From: Corynebacterium mustelae
Lineage (GTDB): Bacteria > Actinomycetota > Actinomycetes > Mycobacteriales > Mycobacteriaceae
Length of the DNA: 64,000 bases
Assembly (NCBI RefSeq): GCF_001020985.1
Contig: NZ_CP011542.1
Coordinates: forward strand, 2,914,001-2,978,000
Direction: 5' to 3'
Shown here: in pieces, positions 9,836 through 19,545 of the stretch
How positions within the stretch are numbered: the first letter of the stretch is position 1
Layout of the letters: every line of letters begins with the position of its first letter
Program-made: the position numbers and the translations under genes
The notes under the pieces: generated by a model
The model's database searches: none
Told to the model about the DNA's origin: nothing
The model's input: only the letters and a program-made list of their open reading frames with translations

Positions 9836-10396
9836 GTGAAGCCCCTGAAGATTTCCGCCCGCCGCGGCGCTGTGATCTGCGTTGCTGCCGCTTCTGGCTT
9901 TTTCCTAGCAGCTTGCTCCGCAGGCCAAATCACCCAGACTTCCGATCAGGTTGCCGCAGTGGATGGCGCTTCCGCCGATTCCGAAGATGGCACGGTTGTC
10001 GTACGCGATGTAACTGTTCATGTGACCAAAGATGGTGAGGCTGGCGTTAAGTTCACCGCCATCAACCAGGATGTCACCAATACCACCCACGAATTGAAAT
10101 CCATTTCCGTGGATGGCACCGAGGTAACCATTGACGGTGAAACCTCAATCAAGCCACAGTGTTCACTGGTTGCCGATATCGAATCGGAAATGGACTTGCT
10201 CACCGAGCCCAAGAACGTGTGCGTGAGCCATGTGATTACATCCATGGAAAACCCAGGTTTTGCACTTGCGGGAAATAAAGAGGTTACTTTCACCTTTGAT
10301 AACGCCGAGATCATCACGATGGCCACTGTTTCGGAGCCAGTTTTGGTCTCTGGCAGCCAGGACCGGGAAACCGGGGCTGAGAAGCACAGCCACTAA
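9836..10396 (+). CDS. lpqE: LpqE-like lipoprotein
   Basis: Secreted lipid-anchored protein of 186 residues. A basic start and hydrophobic stretch end in the lipobox LAAC (cysteine at about residue 27). The remainder is beta-rich with [10 protein letters not shown] and two further cysteines. I start it at GTG 9836 because GGAGGA lies 7 nt upstream; the ATG at 9821 lies before that site. Position next to carD and radA matches Rv3584 (lpqE) of M. tuberculosis; function is unknown there too, with copper-chaperone-like folds suggested for relatives. Confidence 0.82.
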   Translation: MKPLKISARRGAVICVAAASGFFLAACSAGQITQTSDQVAAVDGASADSEDGTVVVRDVTVHVTKDGEAGVKFTAINQDVTNTTHELKSISVDGTEVTIDGETSIKPQCSLVADIESEMDLLTEPKNVCVSHVITSMENPGFALAGNKEVTFTFDNAEIITMATVSEPVLVSGSQDRETGAEKHSH

Positions 10397-10404
10397 AAAG
10401 CAAC

Positions 10405-10454
10405 AAACCAATAGGGCTCACTACCGTGTGATGGTGGTGAGCCCCTGTTGGTTT
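10405..10454. terminator. Bidirectional terminator between lpqE and the convergent gene
   Basis: Long stem: GGGCTCACTACC at 10414-10425 pairs with GGTGGTGAGCCC at 10433-10444 (one G-U), with an outer AAACCAA/TTGGTTT pairing at 10405-10411 and 10448-10454. Runs of A and T on either side let it serve both convergent genes. Confidence 0.8.
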
Positions 10455-10833
10455 AGTTATTTTTTACTTTTCGACGTCCCCTCTGGCCGATCACACCATT
10501 CACAGTAGCGACCCGAAGCGCAAGGACTATGCCAAGCACGATGATGGAGAGGGAAATGCTGTGCACCATCCACGCGCCCTTATCCAGCGTGCGCACTGCG
10601 GCCCATCCAGTGGGAACCTCAAGAGGTTTTTCCCCTTCCCTAATGGGATTTACTGCGTGAGTGCGCTCATACCCGCTGAGCACATGGGCCTCAGTTTCTA
10701 AATAGACCGGGGGAACCGTGGTGGGGTTAACTACCGAATTCATAGGTTCAGCCACTGCAGAAATGGGCGACACTGCCCCACCAACGGTCATCAACGCCGA
10801 GCCAATAGCTACAATCAACGCTACTCGTTTCAC
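10453..10833 (-). CDS. Secreted or membrane-anchored hypothetical protein
   Basis: 126 residues: an N-terminal signal sequence (MKRVALIVAIGSALMTVGG ... AVAEP, cleavage likely near residue 29), a short extracytoplasmic proline-rich part, and a C-terminal membrane segment (SISLSIIVLGIVLALRVAT) followed by a basic tail (GQRGRRKVKNN). That layout predicts an outward-facing protein held by one C-terminal helix. I do not recognise the family. It faces lpqE across a shared terminator and is divergent from radA. Confidence 0.75.
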   Translation of the reverse strand: MKRVALIVAIGSALMTVGGAVSPISAVAEPMNSVVNPTTVPPVYLETEAHVLSGYERTHAVNPIREGEKPLEVPTGWAAVRTLDKGAWMVHSISLSIIVLGIVLALRVATVNGVIGQRGRRKVKNN

Positions 10834-10899
10834 GGTTTCCTCCTTCCCTTAAAAACTCTCCTCAAAGCTGAATAACTCTCATATACCCCCAAACGCTCA

Positions 10900-10957
10900 G
10901 GATATCTATTCACCCAGCCACGGAATAACCGCAGTTCCATCAAGATATCCTTATAAT
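10900..10957 (+). promoter_or_regulatory. Inverted repeat and TATAAT in the radA upstream region
   Basis: GGATATCT at 10900-10907 and AGATATCC at 10943-10950 form an 8-bp inverted repeat with centres 43 bp apart, about four helical turns. TATAAT follows at 10952-10957 in an AT-rich stretch. It could be a looping operator for either divergent gene (10833 minus, radA plus). No known regulator motif was recognised. Confidence 0.35.
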
Positions 10958-11073
10958 ATACTAATAAACACTTCATTTTCAAGCTTAAATTAGTGCAACT
11001 AATTAATTAAAGCTCTACCACTGTTCTAACCCGTTTTGCGAGTCATGTCGGGGTGGTGTTCTAAGGTGTGTGC

Positions 11074-12471
11074 ATGGCGAAAAAGGTCAAGAGTGTGCAC
11101 CAATGTACTGAATGCGGATATTCATCTCCTAAATGGTTAGGCAGGTGTCCAGAATGCGGTTCCTGGGGTTCAATGGAAGAACACCAGCATGCCCCAACCG
11201 GAACCGCCACCCAAGCAGCAACCACCGGCGTATTAACAAAAGGGCTCACGCCAACCTCGCCAGCCCAGCCCATCACCACTATTGTTGGCAGCAATGCTCA
11301 AACAATTTCCACCGGTATTACGGAATTAGACCGAGTACTGGGTACCGGGATTGTTCCCGGATCGGTCGTTTTACTAGCAGGCGAACCCGGTGTGGGAAAA
11401 TCCACCCTGCTACTTGAAGTGGCAAGTCGATGGGCCAAGCAACCAGCAGTTACTGGGGCAGGCAATCGAGTGGCCTTATATATAACCGCAGAAGAATCCG
11501 CCGGGCAGGTGCGGCTTAGAGCGGAACGCACCGGTGCACTACACGATACGCTTTTCCTCTCCGCAGAATCGAATCTTGACGTGGTGTTTGGCCATGTTGA
11601 TCAGCTAAAACCCAGTTTGCTTATCGTTGACTCGGTGCAGACCATGATCGCCGCTGGAGTAGAAGGAGTCGCAGGTGGAGTCGCCCAGTCTCGTGCCGTA
11701 ACCGCAGCGTTGACCACCCTAGCAAAGACCACCGGCATTCCGGTTCTACTGGTGGGGCACGTGACCAAAGACGGAAACGTCGCTGGGCCCCGAGTGTTGG
11801 AACACTTGGTAGATGTGGTTTTGAATTTTGAGGGCGATCGGCATTCAAGCTTGCGTATGTTGCGGGGGATTAAAAACCGGTTTGGCGCCACAGATGAGGT
11901 GGGATGTTTTGAGCAACAATCAGACGGCATCAAAGAGGTAGCTGACCCATCTGGGCTATTCTTATCGCACCGAGGCAGCACTCCTGATGGTACCGCCGTG
12001 ACCGTCGCCATGGACGGGGTACGTCCAATTCTTGCCGAGGTTCAGTCCCTAGTGGTTCCGACCGAATCCAAAAATCCTAGACGCGCTGTGACTGGACTTG
12101 ATGCAACCCGAGTCCCTATGGTGCTTGCGGTGTTGTCGGCTCGGGCGGGGCGCCGCACCCATAATTGTGAGGTCTATGTAGCCACAGTCGGTGGAATGAA
12201 AGTAGGTGAACCAGCCACTGATTTAGCAATAGCGATGGCTACTGCTAGTGCAATGACTAAAAAACCTCTACCACAAAAAACGATTGTGGTTGGGGAGGTT
12301 GGATTGGCCGGAGAGATCCGTCCCGTGCCGAACCTACAACGCCGATTAGCTGAGGCACACCGCCTGGGATATACCCGCGCGATCGTTCCACCAACCGATG
12401 TGGCATTGCCTGGAATGACAATAACCTCCGTGGCAACTATCACGGAGGCGTTGGCGGTTATTGCAAATTAA
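11074..12471 (+). CDS. radA: DNA repair protein RadA
   Basis: RecA-like helicase that helps process recombination intermediates. The 465-residue protein has an N-terminal zinc finger (CTECGYSSPKWLGRCPECG), a RecA-type ATPase core (Walker A GEPGVGKSTLL, KNRFG motif) and a C-terminal Lon-protease-like domain. I start at ATG 11074, with AAGG 7 nt upstream, not the GTG at 11068. In M. tuberculosis radA is followed by disA; here the next gene on the same strand is mutY and no disA is present. Confidence 0.96.
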   Translation: MAKKVKSVHQCTECGYSSPKWLGRCPECGSWGSMEEHQHAPTGTATQAATTGVLTKGLTPTSPAQPITTIVGSNAQTISTGITELDRVLGTGIVPGSVVLLAGEPGVGKSTLLLEVASRWAKQPAVTGAGNRVALYITAEESAGQVRLRAERTGALHDTLFLSAESNLDVVFGHVDQLKPSLLIVDSVQTMIAAGVEGVAGGVAQSRAVTAALTTLAKTTGIPVLLVGHVTKDGNVAGPRVLEHLVDVVLNFEGDRHSSLRMLRGIKNRFGATDEVGCFEQQSDGIKEVADPSGLFLSHRGSTPDGTAVTVAMDGVRPILAEVQSLVVPTESKNPRRAVTGLDATRVPMVLAVLSARAGRRTHNCEVYVATVGGMKVGEPATDLAIAMATASAMTKKPLPQKTIVVGEVGLAGEIRPVPNLQRRLAEAHRLGYTRAIVPPTDVALPGMTITSVATITEALAVIAN

Positions 12472-13270
12472 AGTCGAACGGGGCGGACGCGTTATCCCCA
12501 ATGACCGTGTGCAAATAATAGGAACCAGGGGCAACAGGTTCCCTTACAGCACATCCATCAGGGCTTGAGGTTGTACGCGACCATTGTGCCCGGAAGTATC
12601 GTTCTTGCCCCGCCTTAAAGGTTTGAGTTCCCACCCCAGCGGGGTCATTGCAGTCGATATCAGACCAAATGCGCTGATTGGTGTCCAAGGAATACACTTC
12701 AAACCTTAATGAATTTTGACTGATATCGATCTCGCAATCAGCGGCGGTGGGATTGCGAACCTTCATATAGAAACTTGGCATTCCCTCCGGAGTATAGCTT
12801 GGATAGTCGGCGCTCGCTTCTACCTGCAAATCGGTAATTTCGCAGGTAGATTTCGCCGAAAGTTCATCGCTGGGTTCCGGTGTTGACGAAGGCGCCGAAG
12901 AAATCTCAACCGCTTTTTCTTCCGCACTCTTACTCGACGAGGCACTGCTACTGCTTGTCGACGCTTCTGCGGCTGCCGAACGTGAGGTTGTAGGTTCAGC
13001 CGAGGTTGTCATAGAGGAAGTAGCCGATGTAGTGGTGGAATCCGAATCTCGGCCCACCAAGCTCAAAACCGCAACAATGACAACTGCCACCACGATGATC
13101 GCGATGACCGCTGCCGCCCTACGACGCCGGTAATAAATTTCCGGCAGCCTGCCGTCAGCTGGTGGGACGGTGTCGTGGTTGTCCAGCGGATAACCACGTC
13201 CGTGATACTGGCGACGCGGCGGACGGCTGCCGCCAGAAGGGGTTCCTGGGTTTCTATCTCGGCGATCCAC
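12458..13270 (-). CDS. Membrane-anchored Rv3587c-like protein
   Basis: 270 residues. A basic cytosolic N-terminus (about 1-50) leads to one membrane helix (AAAVIAIIVVAVVIVAVLSLV), then a long Ser/Thr/Ala/Glu-rich linker (about 75-135) and a folded extracytoplasmic domain with four cysteines (STCEITDL, AADCEI, DIDCNDP, DGCAV) that may form two disulfides. Position between radA and the carbonic anhydrase matches Rv3587c, a membrane protein of unknown function. Its stop overlaps the end of convergent radA by 14 nt. Confidence 0.8.
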   Translation of the reverse strand: MDRRDRNPGTPSGGSRPPRRQYHGRGYPLDNHDTVPPADGRLPEIYYRRRRAAAVIAIIVVAVVIVAVLSLVGRDSDSTTTSATSSMTTSAEPTTSRSAAAEASTSSSSASSSKSAEEKAVEISSAPSSTPEPSDELSAKSTCEITDLQVEASADYPSYTPEGMPSFYMKVRNPTAADCEIDISQNSLRFEVYSLDTNQRIWSDIDCNDPAGVGTQTFKAGQERYFRAQWSRTTSSPDGCAVREPVAPGSYYLHTVIGDNASAPFDFNLQ

Positions 13271-13339
13271 ACCTCAAAGCCTAAAACGTATGCGACAGCA
13301 AACCACGCAACACCCTCGGTGTGTTGGTGCAGCAAATTT

Positions 13340-13957
13340 CTAAATGCCTTCGGTTGACACCGTTTCCACCAGGCCGTCTGCCAACCGATACCGGGCCGCA
13401 ACCACCGCAGTCGTGCCATTTTTCACCGCTTCAGCAATCACAGGTGAAATCTGCATAATCTTCGCCACCACCGCCTGGGCATGCGCCCGTTCAAAATCCG
13501 CTGCAGTATGCCCGCCCTTAGTTTTGGATTCCAAAATCGACGGTGCAATCTGCTCCACCAAGGTGCGCTGATGCCCCACCGGCACGTCCGCCCCCTCCAA
13601 TACCACTTCAGCGGTCGCCCGCACCGCGCCACAAGATTCATGCCCCAATACGACCATGACCTCCACACCCAGGCCTGCGACGGCAAATTCCAATGAAGCC
13701 AAAACCGCTGAATCTACCACCTCACCGGCAGTACGGACGGTAAAAATATCGCCCAACCCGACGTCGAAAAGCAATTCAACCGGAACCCGCGAGTCCCCGC
13801 ACGTTAGCACCGCAGCACGCGGGGACTGTCCTAGCTTTAATTCCTCACGGCGAGAAACACTCTGGTTCGGATGCAACGGTGCGCCTTCAGCAAACCGACG
13901 GTTGCCATCAAGCAACCCCTCCCACACAAGTTTCGGGTCACGCGGTAAATTCTTCAT
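13340..13957 (-). CDS. Beta-class carbonic anhydrase
   Basis: Interconverts CO2 and bicarbonate. The 205-residue protein has the zinc ligands of the beta class in CGDSRVPVE and GHESCGAV and the usual TAGEVVDSAVLASLEFAV segment. It corresponds in position to Rv3588c of M. tuberculosis. Contains one copy of the dispersed 11-mer at 13762. Divergent from mutY with about 60 nt between them. Confidence 0.95.
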   Translation of the reverse strand: MKNLPRDPKLVWEGLLDGNRRFAEGAPLHPNQSVSRREELKLGQSPRAAVLTCGDSRVPVELLFDVGLGDIFTVRTAGEVVDSAVLASLEFAVAGLGVEVMVVLGHESCGAVRATAEVVLEGADVPVGHQRTLVEQIAPSILESKTKGGHTAADFERAHAQAVVAKIMQISPVIAEAVKNGTTAVVAARYRLADGLVETVSTEGI

Positions 13958-14019
13958 AACTCATATCTTTCCACCGGGTTAGCCATTTAGTGCAATAAAG
14001 CGCTAGATTAATTGTTCTC

Positions 14020-14895
14020 ATGCCCCAACTATCCCCCACACTCATCGACTGGTTTAACACCAATGCCCGCCCCATCATCTGGCGGGACAACCCCACCACG
14101 GCGTGGGGCATCCTGGTTTCAGAAGTAATGAGCCAACAAACCCCCGTTCGACGAGTAGAACCCAAGTGGCAAGAATGGCTCGACCGCTGGCCCACCCCCG
14201 CCGACCTAGCAGTCGCCCCTACAGACGAAGTACTCAAAGCCTGGGATAATCTCGGTTACCCACGACGCGCATTGCGATTAAAAGAATGCGCACAACAGAT
14301 CGTCGAAAAGCATGCTGGAATTGTTCCCAATACCGTCGAAGAATTACTAGCCCTACCTGGCATCGGCGACTACACCGCCCGCGCAGTTTGCGCTTTCGCT
14401 TACAAACAACGCGTCCCCGTTATAGACGTCAATATTCGGCGAGTCATTAGCCGCGCTTACCACGGCACATACTTACCCCGCAGCAACGCCACAACCAAAA
14501 CAGACCTAGTTTTTCTCGAAAACTTATTACCAACTACCAATGCAGCCAGCTACTGTACCGCCCTGATGGAACTAGGCGCGCTCGTATGCACCCCTACCCC
14601 TGATTGTGACAAATGCCCCATCAACACCGAATGCGCCTGGCAACTAGCAGGCTGCCCACCACCAAGTGACGAAGAACTCAACCAAGCCAAACGACGCGTT
14701 CAAAAATTTGTCGGCACCGACCGACAAGTCCGCGGCATCATCATGGCTGAACTGCGTACAGCCACCACACCAGTGCCAAAAACCGCCATCGATATCCTCT
14801 GGCCAGACAACCAACAATTAAACCGCGCACTCTACTCACTACTTGAAGATGGTTTGATTGAAGAAACAAATTCCGAATTCAAACTACCTTCCTAG
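14020..14895 (+). CDS. mutY: A/G-specific adenine DNA glycosylase
   Basis: Removes adenine mispaired with 8-oxoguanine. The 291-residue protein has the catalytic glutamate in SEVMSQQTPV, the helix-hairpin-helix LPGIGDYTARA, the catalytic aspartate in VIDVNIRRV, and a four-cysteine iron-sulfur loop. The first two cysteines are separated by five residues (CTPTPDC) where six are usual. The protein lacks most of the C-terminal NUDIX-like domain of E. coli MutY, as in other actinobacteria. Matches Rv3589 in position. Confidence 0.95.
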   Translation: MPQLSPTLIDWFNTNARPIIWRDNPTTAWGILVSEVMSQQTPVRRVEPKWQEWLDRWPTPADLAVAPTDEVLKAWDNLGYPRRALRLKECAQQIVEKHAGIVPNTVEELLALPGIGDYTARAVCAFAYKQRVPVIDVNIRRVISRAYHGTYLPRSNATTKTDLVFLENLLPTTNAASYCTALMELGALVCTPTPDCDKCPINTECAWQLAGCPPPSDEELNQAKRRVQKFVGTDRQVRGIIMAELRTATTPVPKTAIDILWPDNQQLNRALYSLLEDGLIEETNSEFKLPS

Positions 14896-14931
14896 ACAAA
14901 ACTTACGAAACAGTAGGTAATATAAACACCC

Positions 14932-16317
14932 ATGACGCTTCGACGGACTTCAATGCGCTCCAATCGGCTAGCTTTCCGCACCATAAGACTACTAACAGCA
15001 CTTACGCTGCTCCTTAGTCCGTCCGTCGTAAATGCTGACCCACTCATCACCCTAACCAACGGCATTAACTGGGCCGCAACCACCAAAACCGACTCATGGA
15101 TCGAAGCCCCACTCGATGACGCCTTCTACACCCCACCCAACGACTTCGCAACCAATCACCCCAACCCCGGCGACATAATCCGAACCCAACCCGCGCCACA
15201 CCTACTTAACACCTTCGGCCCCAACTTTCCCGGCTACGCCCAAAAGATCCTCTACACCTCCACTGACGAAAAAGGCAGACCAGTCGCAGTATCCGGCTAC
15301 ATCATCGAACCCACCGTCCCCTGGACGGGCCCCGGTCCCACCCCCACCATCGTCTTCGCCCCTGGAACCCGCGGCCAAGCAGACATCTGCGCCCCCTCCC
15401 GCGGCACCTGGCTCTTAAGCTCCGTCGCCCCCACAACCGGGGCATTCTCCATAAACTACGAACTGCCACTCCAGTACTACGCTGCCCAACAAGGCATCCG
15501 GGTTGTCATGACCGACTACATCGGACTCGGCACCCCCGGCGTACACACATACATCAACGCCATTGAACAATCACACGCAGTTCTTGACGCCGCCCGCGCC
15601 ACCATTAAAGCAATGGGGGTGCCCGCTGACTCCCCCATCGGTTTCCACGGATATTCCCAAGGCGGTGGGGCCGCCGCAGCTGCCGCCGAAAACGCCGCCA
15701 GCTACGCACCCGAACTCAACGTCAAAGGCACCTATGCCGGTGCCCCGCCAGCTAACCTAGAAGAAGTATTCAACGCCGTCGACGGCTCCACGATCTCTGG
15801 TGTATTGGGCATGTCCATCAATGGTTTTGCCGCACGCGACGATGAAGTTCGCCATATTTTCGACCGCTACCTCTCCGACTACGGACGCGAATTCCTCGCC
15901 ACGGTCGCCACAAGCTGCGTTCCAGATTCCGCGGCACACTACGCTTTTGTCAGCTCAGAGAAATTCACTGTCGACGGCACCAACCTGGCGACCGTCGTGT
16001 CCAAAGAACCAGAGCTCCAAGCAACCTTAAAGAAACACCGAATTGGACTGAAACGCCCCAACGCCCCCATCATGGTGGCGACCAGCATTGCTGACGACAT
16101 AATCCCCACCGAGCAGGCCAAACAACTCGCCCAAGACTTCTGTGCTTTAGGCAGCGCCGTGGAATTTCATGAAACACATCTACCCCGAGTAACACCGGAT
16201 GTCGCCTCGGGTGTCAATCATGCGTTACAGCTATTTGGTGACGCCCCCGCATCCATCAGCTACCTTATGGATCGGTTTAATAATCGTCCCGCCCCCACCA
16301 ACTGCGGCGCTCTTTAA
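14932..16317 (+). CDS. Secreted lipase (secretory lipase family)
   Basis: Exported alpha/beta hydrolase of 461 residues. The signal sequence spans about residues 1-35 (RLLTALTLLLSPSVVNA-DP). The nucleophile elbow is GYSQGG (about residue 240); the acid is probably in SIADDIIP and the histidine in GVNHALQL. The fold and order match the actinobacterial and fungal secretory lipase (LIP) family that cleaves triacylglycerols or esters. TAATAT at 14918-14923 lies 8 nt before the ATG with no Shine-Dalgarno, so the mRNA may be leaderless. Convergent with clpC. Confidence 0.88.
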   Translation: MTLRRTSMRSNRLAFRTIRLLTALTLLLSPSVVNADPLITLTNGINWAATTKTDSWIEAPLDDAFYTPPNDFATNHPNPGDIIRTQPAPHLLNTFGPNFPGYAQKILYTSTDEKGRPVAVSGYIIEPTVPWTGPGPTPTIVFAPGTRGQADICAPSRGTWLLSSVAPTTGAFSINYELPLQYYAAQQGIRVVMTDYIGLGTPGVHTYINAIEQSHAVLDAARATIKAMGVPADSPIGFHGYSQGGGAAAAAAENAASYAPELNVKGTYAGAPPANLEEVFNAVDGSTISGVLGMSINGFAARDDEVRHIFDRYLSDYGREFLATVATSCVPDSAAHYAFVSSEKFTVDGTNLATVVSKEPELQATLKKHRIGLKRPNAPIMVATSIADDIIPTEQAKQLAQDFCALGSAVEFHETHLPRVTPDVASGVNHALQLFGDAPASISYLMDRFNNRPAPTNCGAL

Positions 16318-16362
16318 CACCACAGCGCCCTCCCGCATTCACATCTCATGCGCTGGTTGGTT

Positions 16363-16521
16363 GTGTGCTGCGTTTCCTGTGTTTTGGGTTTTCAATCCGC
16401 AACCCACGTTCCGGTTTCGCAGCACACATTAACTGATGCGTTTCCGCTGGTTGGTTGTGTGCTGCGTTTCCTGCGTTTTGGGTTATCAATCCGCAACCCA
16501 CATTCCGGTTTCGCAGCACAC
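16363..16521. repeat. Two 65-bp inverted-end elements in tandem
   Basis: Units at 16363-16427 and 16457-16521, each 65 bp, bounded by GTGTGCTGCG and CGCAGCACAC. Here the interiors are nearly identical and the flank CGCTGGTTGGTT precedes both, so this pair arose by recent duplication of about 94 bp. The interior contains an inner GGGTT/AACCC stem. Confidence 0.92.
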
Positions 16522-16540
16522 AGATAGGGCGGCATAAGAG

Positions 16541-16570
16541 AACCCGCCCTGCGTGAAAGCAGGGCGGGTT
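16541..16570. terminator. Terminator between lipase and clpC
   Basis: Perfect 12-bp stem (AACCCGCCCTGC at 16541-16552 with its complement at 16559-16570) and a 6-nt loop. It sits just past the clpC stop codon and probably ends clpC transcription; it could also serve the convergent lipase gene. Confidence 0.8.
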
Positions 16571-16580
16571 TGGTTATGTT

Positions 16581-19211
16581 TTAGACCTCGGGGCTTGGTT
16601 CTGCTACCGGCTCAGCAGCTGCAGTAGACATTTCACCTACGAAATCTGGTAGTGGTTTTGGACGTGGCGTGAAGGTGAATTCAGCCTTGTCCGTATCCTT
16701 GGATTCGCCATCCCAACCAGTGACGTCAACGGTGATGATTTCGCCAGCGCCAACCTCACCGAACAGAATCTTTTCAGACAATGCGTCTTCAATTTCCCGC
16801 TGAATAGTGCGGCGCAGTGGCCGAGCACCAAGCACTGGATCGAAACCACGCTTCGCAAGTAGATTCTTTGCTAGATCGGTAAGTTCGATTCCCATATCTT
16901 TGGCTGCGAGAGCCTTTTCGACACGGCCAACTAGCAGGTCAACCATCTCCACAATCTGCTCCTGGGTGAGCTGGTGGAAGACCACGATGTCATCGATACG
17001 GTTGAGGAACTCAGGTCGGAAATGCTTCTTTAGCTCGTCGTGAACTTTGTTCTTCATACGCTCGTATTGGCCAGAAGCATCCTGCTCACCAACTGCACTG
17101 AAGCCCATGCCCACTGCCTTGGAAATGTCCTGGGTACCAAGGTTTGAGGTGAAGATCAGTACGGTGTTCTTGAAATCCACCAGGCGGCCTTGGCCGTCGG
17201 TAAGCCGACCATCTTCAAGGACTTGAAGCAAGGTGTTGTAAATTTCCTTGTGGGCCTTTTCGATTTCGTCGAAAAGCACCACGGAGAACGGCTTACGGCG
17301 AACCTTCTCGGTAAGCTGGCCGCCCTCTTCATAACCCACGTAGCCTGGAGGGGCACCGAACAGGCGAGAAGCCGTAAAGCGATCGTGGAATTCACCCATG
17401 TCGATTTGGATCAAAGCGTCATCCTCACCAAAGAGGAAATTCGCCAGTGCCTTAGACAGCTCGGTCTTACCCACACCGGACGGCCCCGCGAAAATAAAGG
17501 AACCAGATGGGCGCCGTGGGTCTTTCAAGCCTGCACGGGTGCGACGAATCGCACGAGATACTGCCTTAACAGCATCGTCCTGCCCGATGATCCGCTTGTG
17601 CAATTCCTCTTCCATGTGCAGCAGTCGGGAGGATTCCTCCTCGGTCAGCTTAAACACAGGAATACCAGTCCAATGCGCAAGCACTTCAGCAATCTGTTCC
17701 TCGCCAACCTCAGCGATATCCTCTAATTCGCCGGAACGCCATTGCTTTTCTTTCTCTGCACGCTCCTCACCCAGTTTGCGTTCCTTATCGCGCAGCCCAG
17801 CTGCCTTTTCGAAGTCCTGGGCATCAATGGCAGCCTCCTTTTCCCTACGGACAGCTGCGATTCGCTCATCAACTTCACGCAGTCCCTCCGGCGCCGTCAT
17901 CCGCTTAATGCGCATGCGGGCACCAGCTTCGTCGATCAAGTCAACGGCTTTATCCGGCAAGAAGCGGTCGTTAATGTAGCGATCCGAAAGATTCGCTGCC
18001 GCAGCCAAGGCACCATCGGTGATCGAGACCCGGTGGTGAGCTTCATAGCGATCACGTAGCCCTTTGAGAATATCGATGGTCAATTCCACCGAAGGTTCCG
18101 GAACGTTCACTGGTTGGAACCGACGCTCCAGCGCCGCATCCTTTTCAATGTGCTTGCGGTATTCATCCAAAGTGGTGGCACCAATGGTCTGCAATTCACC
18201 ACGCGCCAACTTCGGCTTAAGCAGCGAAGCTGCGTCAATAGCACCCTCCGCGGCACCCGCGCCAACTAAGGTGTGGATCTCATCAATAAACAGGATAATG
18301 TCGCCGCGCTGATTGATTTCCTTCAGCACTTTCTTCAGGCGCTCCTCAAAATCACCACGGTATCGGGAACCCGCAACCAGCGACCCCAAATCGAGGGAAT
18401 ATACCTGCTTATTCTTCAGTGTCTCTGGAACTTTGCCGTTAACAATGTCGAGGGCAAGGCCTTCAACAACGGCGGTTTTACCTACACCAGGCTCGCCGAT
18501 AAGCACCGGGTTATTCTTGGTGCGACGGGAAAGAACCTGCATGATGCGTTCGATTTCCTGCTCCCGGCCAACAACCGGATCCAGCTTGCCTTCCTTGGCT
18601 GCCTGGGTAAGGTTACGACCAAACTGATCGAGCACCAACGAATTGGAACGCTCCCCAGCACCTCCCCGGCCGCCCCGGCTACCAGCACCAGCACCTAAAC
18701 CACCCGAGCTTGGGCTGGCTCCAGCACCCACAGCATCGTTGCCTTCCGATTCAGGGCTATCACCACCCTCGTAGCCACTGAGTAACTGGATAACCTGCTG
18801 GCGCACCCGGGGAAGATCCGCACCAAGCTTCACTAACACCTGAGCAGCAACACCCTCACCCTCCCGGATCAAGCCAAGTAGCAAAAACTCGGTGCCGATG
18901 TACTTGTGCCCCATCTGGAGCCCCTCGCGTAGCGAAAGTTCCAGCACTTTCTTCGCACGAGGAGTAAAAGGAATATGCCCAACAGGCGGCTCGGTACCTT
19001 GGCCAATAATCTCTTCCACCTCTTGGCGCACAGCTTCCAGAGAGATACCCATTGACTCCAGTGCTTTTGCAGCAACACCCTCGCCTTCGTGGATGAGACC
19101 CAACAAAATATGCTCGGTGCCGATGTAATTATGGTTAAGGCCACGTGCCTCCTCCTGCGCCAGCACGATGACGCGGCGAGCACGGTCAGTAAAACGCTCG
19201 AACATGTTCAC
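16581..19211 (-). CDS. clpC: ATP-dependent Clp protease ATPase subunit ClpC
   Basis: Unfoldase that feeds substrates to ClpP. The 876-residue protein has two N-terminal Clp_N repeats ([19 protein letters not shown]), a first AAA+ domain ([13 protein letters not shown]), a UVR/middle region ([17 protein letters not shown]), a second AAA+ domain ([14 protein letters not shown]) and a C-terminal ClpB_D2-small part. AGGAAGTG lies upstream of the ATG. In mycobacteria lsr2 and lysS follow; here about 13 kb of metabolic genes is inserted between clpC and lysS. Confidence 0.97.
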   Translation of the reverse strand: MNMFERFTDRARRVIVLAQEEARGLNHNYIGTEHILLGLIHEGEGVAAKALESMGISLEAVRQEVEEIIGQGTEPPVGHIPFTPRAKKVLELSLREGLQMGHKYIGTEFLLLGLIREGEGVAAQVLVKLGADLPRVRQQVIQLLSGYEGGDSPESEGNDAVGAGASPSSGGLGAGAGSRGGRGGAGERSNSLVLDQFGRNLTQAAKEGKLDPVVGREQEIERIMQVLSRRTKNNPVLIGEPGVGKTAVVEGLALDIVNGKVPETLKNKQVYSLDLGSLVAGSRYRGDFEERLKKVLKEINQRGDIILFIDEIHTLVGAGAAEGAIDAASLLKPKLARGELQTIGATTLDEYRKHIEKDAALERRFQPVNVPEPSVELTIDILKGLRDRYEAHHRVSITDGALAAAANLSDRYINDRFLPDKAVDLIDEAGARMRIKRMTAPEGLREVDERIAAVRREKEAAIDAQDFEKAAGLRDKERKLGEERAEKEKQWRSGELEDIAEVGEEQIAEVLAHWTGIPVFKLTEEESSRLLHMEEELHKRIIGQDDAVKAVSRAIRRTRAGLKDPRRPSGSFIFAGPSGVGKTELSKALANFLFGEDDALIQIDMGEFHDRFTASRLFGAPPGYVGYEEGGQLTEKVRRKPFSVVLFDEIEKAHKEIYNTLLQVLEDGRLTDGQGRLVDFKNTVLIFTSNLGTQDISKAVGMGFSAVGEQDASGQYERMKNKVHDELKKHFRPEFLNRIDDIVVFHQLTQEQIVEMVDLLVGRVEKALAAKDMGIELTDLAKNLLAKRGFDPVLGARPLRRTIQREIEDALSEKILFGEVGAGEIITVDVTGWDGESKDTDKAEFTFTPRPKPLPDFVGEMSTAAAEPVAEPSPEV

Positions 19212-19347
19212 TTCCTAACTTGAAATTCGCTAATGCTCACCACTTTAACCCGCGGAACAAACCTTCAGAACCCAAGCCGCGACCATAACGCGTCGAAAAG
19301 CAGAAAAAGCCCAGCTTAAACGCATGTACGCCGGTAGCGAACACCCA

Positions 19348-19545
19348 TCAAGGCACCCGAGCCGCAAAATTCGCCGCCTCAATACCACTCGTGCGCTTAG
19401 GGAACCGACGCGGCGAAGCTGGCGCCACCGCCTTAGGCTTCTTGCTTTTCGACGCCCGCATCACCACCCCCACCAGTTTCGCGCTCAACACCGGGTGGTC
19501 AACCTGCATCCGGGACACAAACCGATTCCGCCACCGCTTCATCAT
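19348..19545 (-). CDS. Small basic hypothetical protein, coupled to glpD
   Basis: 65 residues, strongly basic, with a SKSKKPKAVAPASPRRFPKR centre. Its ATG overlaps the glpD stop as ATGA, the arrangement used by translationally coupled genes. It contains a copy of the dispersed 11-mer (19444), which here encodes ASKSK. There is no recognised domain; the segment 19212-19347 between it and clpC holds only the clpC promoter region and another 11-mer copy. It could be spurious, kept open by base composition. Confidence 0.45.
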   Translation of the reverse strand: MMKRWRNRFVSRMQVDHPVLSAKLVGVVMRASKSKKPKAVAPASPRRFPKRTSGIEAANFAARVP

